The position numbers were made by a program, and so were the translations under genes. Source: Selaginella moellendorffii (lineage: Eukaryota > Streptophyta > Lycopodiopsida > Selaginellales > Selaginellaceae). From it: DNA of 64,000 nt. The notes beneath the pieces were generated by a model. That model did not search any database. It was given only the letters and a program-made list of their open reading frames with translations, and was not told where the DNA came from. Of the stretch, positions 47,797 to 56,619 are shown piece after piece. How positions within the stretch are numbered: position 1 is the stretch's first letter; each line of letters opens with the position of its first letter. Where the stretch lies: contig NW_003314349.1 in NCBI RefSeq assembly GCF_000143415.4, positions 324,077 through 388,076 on the forward strand, read 5' to 3'.

Positions 47797-50700
47797 ATGG
47801 TAAGTCTTTTAGGCCAAGTAGAAAATGGCATGAGGCCACATGCCATTCAGTAGCAACATTGGCATGCACCGATTGGGCTCTCGAGTGCAGTCCGGTTACA
47901 GATGGCGTGTAGCCTCACGCCATCTTAGGATGCAGCCTCAAGACATCTGATGCAGTGGTGAATGGCGTGTGGCCTCACGTTATTTCCAGCTGCTAGCTTT
48001 TCATCTGTCAGCTCTAATTGTTGTGCATTTTTGAACAGGCGAGGAACTGCGTTCTTCTTCCAGCCACTGTCAATGTGGATGCAGAGAAGGGGGAGGAGCT
48101 CACCAGTTGGACTTTCGGGATGGAAGGCGAGGATCTGATGCTGTACAACACAGATGGTGGGAGAAAAGAATGCATGGGGATCCTCATCCAAGTGACAGAC
48201 ACTCCATGTAGTTCCATGCAAGAATATGGACTGGCACTTGTGGTAGAGACAGCGTCCGCCTTCAAGATCCACCTTGCACATCCTAGCGGCTTCCCGGAGG
48301 GGGGCAGCGGCTATGAGGAATTCCTAGAGGGAGCTAGGGAGAGGTTGTCCAGGAGGCCCACAATTTCAAAGACGCTGCGGGTCTATGAAGATCACATGGA
48401 ATCCACGGACCTCACCTACAGCGATGTTCAAAAACTATATTCCAACATTGAGCCGTTGAGAGTGCCTCCAGTTTGCGAAGCGAAGGGGAAGGGGGTTGAT
48501 CTGGAAACTACCCCGAAGCAGAAAAGGGTGGTCAAGCTCAAGCCGACGTCCGACTCTGCTGCTCCAAAAAAGAAGCTACTCGGTGATGCCATTGCCTCGG
48601 GTTCGAACACTACACCCACCAAAAAGAAGAGCCGCAAAGAGCAGAAAGAGCAAGAAGAGGCAGCAAAAATCGTCGCAGATAATAGTACTTGTTACTATTC
48701 CAACAAAGTATATACAATCGACGTGAGCCGTATCGAGATCCAAAGCAAATACAACCACAGGCTAGTATCTGATGAGTGGGTGGAGAAACTGAAGCAGAAG
48801 ATGCTGGCAAGTCCAGTAACACCCGACATCGCAGACGTGATCCCCTACTACCGAACAATGAAGGGCGAGACGAGGTTTCCAGACTTGATCAATAGGAAGG
48901 TGTTGGACGATCAGAACATCCGGTTCTATGCCGTCTCCGGGCAGCATTCTAGCTTGGCGATGCAAGAGATAGTTGTGGATATTAATGTGGGCGAGGAGGT
49001 GAAGAAAGTCTTCAAGACAAGAGTTGTCCGCCTGATAAAAGGCAACTCGCCCCTCCGATCTATCATATACATCTCCCACGCGCAGAATGTCAAGCAAGAA
49101 ACGTGCTACAAATCGGGTCTGCACGAGACATTGGCACGAACACGGAAGCTCTGGGTTCAACTGAAGAAGCCACAAAAACCAGGACAAGGACGTGCACTAG
49201 CAACTAGCGCCTGGCAGGTAAGCCTCGTTGCATGTGGCATAGCATGTGGCCTCACGCCATTTCCATTGCAGGAATTCTCGAGTCTTCTCTCGAAAACACT
49301 GGGGGTCAATGACACACTCAGCATCCATAACATTCTACTCGCGACAAAAGTTGTTTTTGACAAATGGGTAGATGTGCTAAGGAGGTACCATGACGGGGAG
49401 TTGCTAAACTCAATGGGTGTGGAGGACGGCCGGAAGCCCAATGATTTGAAGCTCAACGCCTTGCGTTTCTCGCGGTCTCTAGACGACGACGACCTTCTGA
49501 CAGTGGCTAATGCTCTTCTACGTGGTGAGGTAGTCTTCAACAAGACCAAAATGACTCCCGGCCATATTGTGACATACGAGGACTTATGCACGACTCTGAG
49601 AGCTCGTGCGCTATTGAAGGATTGGATCTTCGAGCAAGTGGCCGTGGCGAGGGTGAGCATCGACACCACGCAAGAGATGATGGAAGAGCTGGACTTGTCA
49701 AATGAAGACATCGACGAGTACGTGAAGGGGGCCCCCAAGTTCATCGATCTGCTGCGGGATGCCACGAAAAGTAAAGCTGAGAAGTTGGATCAGTATCCAA
49801 ATTTCATTAAGAGGGATGTCGACTGCCGGCTTCAGAAACAGCTCGACCCCGCAGCAGAGGCCTATCGAGAACCTTACCGGGTATACGTGAATTCGGATGA
49901 GGATCAAAGGTGGAGGAGCATCGTTTCCCGCGGAGATGAGCAGGTCAAGAACATCTTTTGTGTGATGGACTTCACAAACGAGGAGATCACTCATGCAGAC
50001 GAAGTCAGCTCCATCATTGACTTAATGGTGGGACTTGCGGAGGTGGAATCTTCAGTCCACTATATGATCTACGACTCCGAATCCTATCACAAGTTCTGGA
50101 AGGCCTTGAACGAGGTGAAGGCTCGGTTGAAAGGTAAGGAGATGCGGGAGATCCATGGGATAATGGCTAAGAAGAAGATACCGACGAATGTCCGCATCTT
50201 CACAGTCGCCCTTGTTATTGGTCCTGCAGCAGAGTGGGACTGGAGTGACTTCCCAGCTTTGTTCAACAAAGCCGATCGAATTGATCTGAGGGAGGTCAAT
50301 TTACCCGTGCCTGAGGAACTGAAGACGGCTATGGAGCTTTCGAATCCAAAGAAAGCTCCAGGTGCAGCATGGGAAATGCTCAGCTGGGTCTTCAACGCAA
50401 TAGCGGGTGACTCCAAGGGCAAATGCGTTGTCGAGTACAACTGCGGCGGACTATTCTTTCGAGCCGCACTACTCAAGGGTGTCCCGTGTGTTGCGGTGAC
50501 AAACTCCATTGAAGAGGTGACTTCAATGGAGCATATAATTACAGTTGCCAAAGAAAAACAGTATCTTCTCTACGAACCTGGTGAGTACACACTTTAAGTT
50601 TAAATGTTATCTCACAAGCTCTGTATGCAGGAGCGTGGCCACCCCCAGATGTTGAAACGGCGTTAACAGCTACTGATGTTAGGCCGAGGTCACAACCTGC

Positions 50701-53402
50701 ACAAGGTAAGGTCACGTGAGGCCTCACGCCATTTTGATTATAGATCGTTGTGAATATTCAGACACGAGGACTGAAAAGCGCACTGGTGGCGCGTCGAAGA
50801 AGGACAAACAGACAAGCAATAGGAAAAAAGGAGGTACAAATTATATTTGCAATGGCGTGTGGTCTCATGCCATTCCTTGCAGGAGACACTTCTTCAAAGG
50901 CAAAACAGGCAAGCACCAGCCAAGCTCAAACTGACAGTGGTCATAAAAAGCGAAAGCACGTTGGACAGTCGTCAGGATCAGAGGCGTTTGATTCGAAAAG
51001 GAAGAAGGGCAACGAAAAGATGATAGGTAATGCCTCGCGGTTATGGCGTGTGTGCTCATGCCATTCATTGCAGATCAAGGGCTGAGTGAAAGGAGCCAGT
51101 CACCACCTTCTGACTCAGATTCCTATGGCGGACTTCCCTTCCCCAATCTCAATGGAGAGGTACAATGGATGAGGAATGCTTTTCAAGTCAGGGCCACGTT
51201 TTTCTCATCTCGTCGTCTTCGAAGGGTGCAAGAACGTGCAGAAACCATGTTAAGACAGTCGGGTGAGGATACGGTCCTAGGTCACGCACTAAAACAGGCT
51301 ATGGATGTCTTGTATTTTGAGATGGAGACTCGGCCAGATGATTTTTCCAAGATGGTCCTGGAAAAACAAGCAATCCAGCCTGAGCAGCCTATGGAAGAAA
51401 TGCAAGAGGGGGATGAGGAGCCAGAGAAAGATAATGAGCAGGAAGAGCAGAAGGACGAAGAGGAGGACAAAGAAGAGGAGGACGAAGAAGAGGAGGACGA
51501 AGAAGAGGAGGACGAAGAGGACTTGGATGGTCCTCACAATGGTGACGATCACAATAACGACGATGACGATGATGACGATGATGGCCAGCCTGAGGTGGCC
51601 AAAGAGCAGCGGAGGAAGGTCATACAAGACAAACCATCAGGTAAATAATAGTACATCCATTCCTAACCTTTTACCATTTCTAACATTGTCCATGTAGGTC
51701 GCAGAAGAAATGGTAAGTAGAGATTATTCAGTTGAATTAAGATACAAACTCTAGCCTTTAGTGTCGAGGAAGGATAGTGCCAAGCAAGGGTCGAAACGTA
51801 TGTCCAATCCTTCAGAATCAGCAGTGCACCCAAGTGATATCGGTCCTAGTTCCTCAATAGCAGTTGATGGTAAATACAGTATAGTCGATTCAATGTGTTA
51901 ATGAGTTTGTTTTTAGTAGCACGGGAGGATACCATCTCAATCGAAGGGAGATATTTGGACATGCATATGGATCCGCCAGTGGACTCTACTTGCCTGCAAG
52001 AGTCATCAGAGCTGGTGGAGGCTACTATCCATATCAACGCCAAGCAAGCTGACCACGCTCCACTTGATGCTGCCCATACCACTGAGTCAATCTTGTCCAT
52101 GTATCCAACTGACGGTGACCAGGCGCCATTGGACCCGCATGAGGCCGCCCCAGCCGCCGAGCCGGTCGTATCCTCATTTCCAACGTGTGCCCAATCGTCT
52201 GACTACGCGCCATTGGAACCTCCCTACACCGCCCCTGCTGCCTGTTCGGTCATGTCCACTTTGCCAACGGAGGCACCAGCTGAAATGGCGTGTGATCACA
52301 CGCCATCGGAACCACCCCATGCCACTGTTGAGCCAGTTGTACCAGAGTCTACAGCTGAAATGGCATGTGCCCACACGCCATCGGATGCGATTGACCCCAC
52401 ATTGCAGAGGAGAGTATTTCTGCCCTTCACGTTTCCTCGACCAAAACCCTCTCAACGACCATCGGGAGCACCATTCGCTAATATTGTAGATGGTAAAATT
52501 GACTTGTACCATTTTTTATGCTAACGCATTTCATTTCAGAGTCACGGCGAAAGTACTGTATCGTTTTTGATCTGAACGGTGTCCTTTTCTCCCATGAGCG
52601 TGGCTCGTCCTCGAATGTCACTGCACCCTCCAAAGCCTGCGGTCGCAAGTTGGTCAAAAGAGACAGATTCACATTAATCACACGGGAGAAACTGCGGGAT
52701 CTAATAATGACCATGCGACACTTAAAACAGAGGGCTGGGTTCAATTTGCAATTGGGAGTTTGGACATCCATGATGCGCCACAATGCATTAACGTTGCTAC
52801 AGATGATGCACGATCAGACGCGAGTAATATTACCATTTGACTTTCTCCTAACGCAGGAGGATTGCTTGACTATGGTCCATGTGAGGGGTAGCAAGCCCAT
52901 CTTCGTCAAGGCAGAGGCTGTAGTGATGAACCGGACTGCTAGGTCAAGTGAAATCCTCATCATCGATGACTCGCCGATTAAAACTGCAGCGAACACGCAC
53001 ACATATGCAGTGCACCCCATCTCTTGCAGTATGGAAACTAGGGAGAAGAAACCGTATGTTCTGGGGGACCTTGCAAAACGGCTTGAAGCGATGGTGATAG
53101 AGAACCGGCCAGTCCAGGAGGTGGCTGCAGAAATCAACCAAATGGCAGATGGAACGGTATATCAGAAGCCATTTGATCGGACAGACACCAGTCATCATTT
53201 ATGGCATGTATATTGTCTAGCCAAGCACTATCCGCATCTCCATAATCTGCTCAACCGGATGGGTTCTTCGACCACTGAACATGAGCGTGGACGTATTAGA
53301 GAAGAGATGGCATTACTATTGGGTTTAAATCCTGATAGTGTGGAGAGTGATGAAATTCCAAGATTATTGTATAGGCGTTGGAGGCAAAAAATAACAGTCT
53401 GA
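47797..53402 (+). CDS. 1642-residue protein of the nested element: ParB-like region, methyltransferase-like region, FCP1/NIF-type HAD domain
   Basis: Exons 47797-47799 (ATG only), 48039-49217, 49272-50580, 50631-50705, 50744-50833, 50883-51026, 51074-51640, 51698-51712, 51762-51869, 51917-52492 and 52540-53402; every junction is GT-AG and keeps one frame. Residues about 225-370 (YTIDVSRIEI, SDEWVEKLKQKM, YAVSGQHSSLA) resemble a ParB/sulfiredoxin-like fold. Around 600-800 a degraded methyltransferase-like region ends in EYNCGGLFFRAALLKGV; both calls are by eye and weak. A Glu/Asp tract follows (about 1040-1110), then five ADxAPL(D/E)-type repeats. From about 1356 the FCP1/NIF phosphatase-like domain is clear: FDLNGVLFSHE (second Asp of DxDx replaced by Asn), LGVWTSMMRHNA, LIIDDSPIKTAANTH. 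The last eight introns are all phase 1; five of ten hold the palindrome. Function unknown. Confidence 0.75.
47824..47984. repeat. Three palindrome copies in intron 1 of the large gene
   Basis: 47824-47847, 47901-47924 and 47961-47984, all within the 239-bp intron 47800-48038, at 77 and 60 bp spacing. The centres differ (GAGGCCAC, GTAGCCTC, GTGGCCTC), so they are separate copies rather than one recent tandem array. Confidence 0.88.
49239..49262. repeat. Palindrome filling intron 2 of the large gene
   Basis: The 54-bp intron 49218-49271 (GTAAGC...TTGCAG) is mostly this palindrome, which ends 9 bp before the acceptor. The intron length is a multiple of three and has no stop, so unspliced RNA would also be read through. 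Confidence 0.85.
50710..50733. repeat. Palindrome filling intron 4 (38 bp)
   Basis: Intron 50706-50743 (GTAAGG...TTATAG) is only 38 bp and 24 of these are the palindrome (core TCACGTGAGGCCTCACGCCA). This is near the lower limit for a plant intron. Confidence 0.8.
50851..50874. repeat. Palindrome in intron 5
   Basis: Lies in the 49-bp intron 50834-50882. The 3' side reads GCCATTCCTTGCAG, closely like that of introns 2 and 6. Confidence 0.85.
51042..51065. repeat. Palindrome in intron 6
   Basis: Lies in the 47-bp intron 51027-51073. The 3' side reads GCCATTCATTGCAG, again the shared end seen in introns 2 and 5. Confidence 0.85.
52284..52382. repeat. Two palindromes inside coding exon 10 of the large gene
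   Basis: 52284-52307 (perfect dyad around TGGCGTGTGATCACACGCCA) and 52359-52382 (core TGGCATGTGCCCACACGCCA). Both are read in the same register as EMAC(D/A)HTPS and sit in the repeat-rich linker before the HAD domain. Confidence 0.88.
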
Positions 53403-53435
53403 GATGGCATGTATTTATTTAAAAATGTAACTTAT

Positions 53436-53459
53436 TATGGCATGGGGTTCCATGCCATT
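53436..53459. repeat. Palindrome just after the stop codon of the large gene
   Basis: Core TGGCATGGGGTTCCATGCCA, a near-perfect dyad 34 bp after the stop. In RNA it would form a strong hairpin in the 3' region. A weaker copy is at 53717-53740. Confidence 0.85.
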
Positions 53460-53809
53460 GTATTAATATTAAAAGACAATTCTTTGAGAGGATTTGCATT
53501 ATACTAGAAGTGTTACAGCATGTTATTGGAAGTCTACGAAGTTGTTTTATTAATAAGGGGAAAGTAAAGATTGAATGGGGACTTGGGCTCCACCTAGACT
53601 CGGAGCAACTGAGCCAATATTAAAAGGATGGAAAGAAATTGGACGACGATGACAAGGAGAAGAGAGAGGTGAAGCAGTGAGAAGTGATTGAGTAGACATT
53701 TCCTTGTTTAAAATAAAATGGCATGTGCCTCAATGCAGTTGAATTTTGTTATATTTATATACTATATAAAGGTTTGGAAACCTTATTTTACAAGTGGGAT
53801 AATGACAAT

Positions 53810-53833
53810 TCCCACTTTAACGAAATAGAGCTT
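53810..53833 (-). repeat. Right terminal inverted repeat, 24 bp
   Basis: Exact reverse complement of 40561-40584, followed directly by the ACAC duplication (53834-53837) and then chromovirus RT sequence. Confidence 0.92.
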
Positions 53834-56216
53834 ACACGGCCTATACGCAAAGCTTGAGAAATGTTCCTTTGATCAGCAGTCTGTGGAGTTCCTTGGGTAC
53901 ATTGTCACTCCTGAGGGTATCACGATGGATCCTGCCAAAGTCAAGACTATTCTCGAATGGGAGCCTCCACAATCAATGTCGGACGTTCAGGTTTTCCTTG
54001 GCTTCGCCAACTTCTACCGCAAATTCATTGATCACTACTCTGACATTGTCCTTCCTTTCACACATCTCACTCGCAAGGATGTTCCCTTCTCTTGGTCTGC
54101 TGCTGCCCAGCAGGCCTTCGACACACTCAAGGCGGCCTTCAGTTCTGCTCCTGTCTTGATCCATGCTGATTCCTCACAACCTTTCTTCATCGAGGCTGAC
54201 GCCTCCGACTTTGCCATTGGTGCTGTGCTGTCTCAACTCGGAGCGGATCACGAACTTCATCCGGTCGCTTTCCATTCTCGAAAATTCCAGCCTGCGGAGA
54301 TCAATTACGAAATCCACGACAAGGAGCTCCTTGCCATCGTGGATTCCTTTGGAGAGTGGCGCCGTTTCTTGGAGGGGGCGAGCCATCAAACAACTGTCTG
54401 GATGGATCACAAAAATCTCGAGTACTTTGCCACTTCCCGAGTTTTAAGCCGTCGTCAAGCAAGGTGGGCACAATTCCTGAGTCGGTTTGACTTTGTTATC
54501 AAGTACAGACCTGGAAAGTTTCAAGGCCTTCCTGATGCTCTTTCAAGGCGCTCCTATCTCAGTCTCAGGCCTGGTAATCCTGCCTTCGATCAACAGGATC
54601 AAGTTATCCTCGGTCCTGATCGGCTTCAAGTTATGGCAATTTCCCTGGCCCCTCAGGACTCCTCCTTGATGGATGCAATCAGAAACGATCTTCAATCCGA
54701 TGATCTCGCTAGCGACATTTTCCCCCATCTTCAGGCTGGACACCCAGTGACTCCCGACTACCGGCGATTTGACGAGTTCGAGTTCTTAGATGGCTTATTG
54801 TACCGTGGGGAGCAGCTTTACGTTCCTGAAGGTGATGCTCGAAGGTTGGTCCTGATGGCATGCCACGATAGCCCGACTGCTGGTCACTTCAGCATTGCAA
54901 AAACCTATGAGCTAGTTGCACGGGACTTTTGGTGGCCTCACATGGACGATTACATCAAAGCTTTTGTTACCTCCTGTGACACTTGTGCCCGGAATAAGGT
55001 ACCTCGCCACCTTCCTTCAGGTTTGCTTCGTTCCCTTCCGGTCCCTTCAGGTCCTTGGGAATCCATCTCCATGGATTTCTTGAGTGATCTTCCGAGTTCT
55101 GGAGGCTTCAACAGCATTTTAGTTGTGGTGGATCGCTTCACAAAGATGGCACACTTCTTGCCATGTACCAAGGAGTTTTCGGGCGAGGACATGGCAAAAC
55201 TGGTATTCAGGGAAATTTTCCGACTTCATGGGATTCCTACAGATGTGGTTTCGGATCGGGGGCCTCAGTTCATCTCTCATTTCTGGCAACGGTTTTTGCA
55301 GCTGCTTGGAGTGAAGGCCAACCTCTCTTCGGCATATCATCCTCAAACTGATGGGCAGTCCGAGCGAACGATTCAGACGTTGGAACAATTCTTGAGGTGC
55401 TTCATCAACTATCATCAGGATAACTGGTTCGATATCCTTCCCCTTGCTGAGTTCTCCTATAACAACTTTGTTCACTCCTCTCTTCGAGTTTCCCCCTTCT
55501 TTGCAAACTCTGGCCGAAATCCCCGATTCAATCTCTCACTTCCTTCTCCATCTGAATCCTCTCATTCAAATCCCCGCTCTGAGGCATTTATCTCCAACCT
55601 CCAGGAAATCCACAACTCCATCTCCTTCCACCTCCATCGTGCTCAGGAATCTCATAAAACATTTGCCAATGTCCATCGTCAGGATTGTCCCCCTTACAAT
55701 ATCGGGGATAAAGTCTGGCTCCTCAGGCGAAATATCTCCACCACCAGGCCCTGTCCAAAACTCGATTTCAAACGCCTTGGTCCTTTCCCTATCACTGCCA
55801 TCATTAATCCTGTCACTTATCGCCTTGCACTTCCCTCCTCATATCAAATTCACCCCGTTTTTCACTCCTCTCTCCTTGAGCCTTATATTCCCAGTCCTAT
55901 TCCAAATCGGGTCATTCCTCCGCCTCCACCAGTGCAGCTCGAGGATGGGTCTGAGTACGAGGTTCAGGACATCCTTGATTCCAAGATTTCACGGTCTAAA
56001 CTCTACTATCTGGTGGACTGGAAGGGTTACGGACCTGAGGAACGCACTTGGGAACCTGCGGACAACCTGATTCATTCTCCTAACCTTGTTCAGGACTTCC
56101 ACCGCTGCTATCCTTCTCGTCCCAGTCCTCATTCTTTTTCTCCATCTCCCATCCCTTGCCGCTCATCTCATCCTCCTCTTCGTTCTCGTTCACATCCTTG
56201 TTCCACTCGTTCTTGA
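53834..56216 (+). pseudogene. pol: Chromovirus pol, 3' part (end of RT, RNase H, integrase, chromodomain)
   Basis: Continues RT after the insert with VEFLGYIVTPEGI and VFLGFANFYRKFI. RNase H shows IEADASDFAIGAVL, and its end SRFDFVIKYRPGKFQGLPDA. The integrase has an HHCC zinc finger (HDSPTAGHF to CDTCARNK) and a D,D,E core (MDFLSDLP, VSDRGPQFI, QTDGQSERT). The C-terminal chromodomain reads EVQDILDSKI, LYYLVDWKGYGPEERTWEP, and would steer integration to modified chromatin. The frame is open from 53838 to 56216. It has no start of its own because the insert cut it from the 5' half. Confidence 0.92.
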
Positions 56217-56227
56217 GGAGGGGGTGC

Positions 56228-56614
56228 TGTCAGGAATCCCCCAATTCTTGCCACATTCCTGACTCTCGCCGGATTCCTGACCTGCAGACCACATTCCTGA
56301 CTCTCGAGACACTTCCCTATTCCTGACTCTCGAGACACTTCCCTATTCCTGACTCTCGAGACACTTCCCGATTCTTGAGTCTTGAGCCACATTCCTGATG
56401 ATGATGTGGCGCCTCCTCGACCTCAGCTATATTTAGGCCGTCCTCGATCCAAGAGTGGTGGAGCTTCATCAACCTATAGTATATATAGGTTAGCCTTGTT
56501 CCATTTCTCCACAATCTGAATCAACACCAGTCTAAGGCTTCTTCTTTGTTTTCACTAGCTTTTTCTCTTTGTCTTTAGCATTTTCCAGTTTTGATCTTGT
56601 TGGGGGTCTTGACA
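56228..56614 (+). repeat. 3' LTR of the chromovirus
   Basis: 387 bp with the same ends as the 5' LTR. It is longer by one 26-bp unit (CTATTCCTGACTCTCGAGAC plus six bases), present once more here than in the 5' LTR. Followed by AAGTA (56615-56619), the right target duplication. Confidence 0.92.
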
Positions 56615-56619
56615 AAGTA

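Larger units (their letters stand above)
40561..53833. mobile_element. 13.3-kb TIR DNA transposon nested in the chromovirus
   Basis: The element has 24-bp perfect terminal inverted repeats (left starts AAGCTCTATTTCGTT) and a 4-bp ACAC duplication. It carries a DDE-type transposase gene on the minus strand (41694-44835) and a large multi-exon gene on the plus strand (47797-53402), divergently arranged around a 3-kb repeat-rich control region. About twenty copies of a palindrome with core TGGCRTGNGGCCNCAYGCCA are spread through it and none was seen outside. The transposase fits a plant/algal family with a DUF7869-like catalytic region; I cannot place it in a named superfamily. Its size and gene content are unusual for a plant cut-and-paste element. 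Confidence 0.88.
37779..56614 (+). mobile_element. Ty3/gypsy chromovirus, split by a nested 13.3-kb element
   Basis: Full-length retrotransposon: 5' LTR (37779-38139), gag, protease-RT, [nested insertion 40561-53833], rest of RT-RNase H, integrase, chromodomain, purine-rich tract (GAGGAGGGGG, 56215-56224), 3' LTR (56228-56614). Without the insert it would be about 5.6 kb. Gag and pol lie in different frames with a 94-base overlap, which implies frameshift expression. The C-terminal chromodomain places it in the chromoviruses. The LTRs differ by one 26-bp unit and about six substitutions by eye, so the insertion is fairly young. The pol is inactive because of the insert. Confidence 0.93.

Noticed and set aside
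51289-51627. Minus-strand frame rich in Val, Ile, Leu and Phe that looks like a membrane protein
   Set aside because: It is the reverse of the Glu/Asp-coding tract of the large gene; GAG/GAC runs read as CTC/GTC and mimic membrane helices.
41191-53740. A CRISPR-like array, because short palindromic repeats recur many times
   Set aside because: Spacing is irregular (tens to thousands of bases), repeats lie in exons, introns and flanks, there are no cas genes, and the DNA is eukaryotic.
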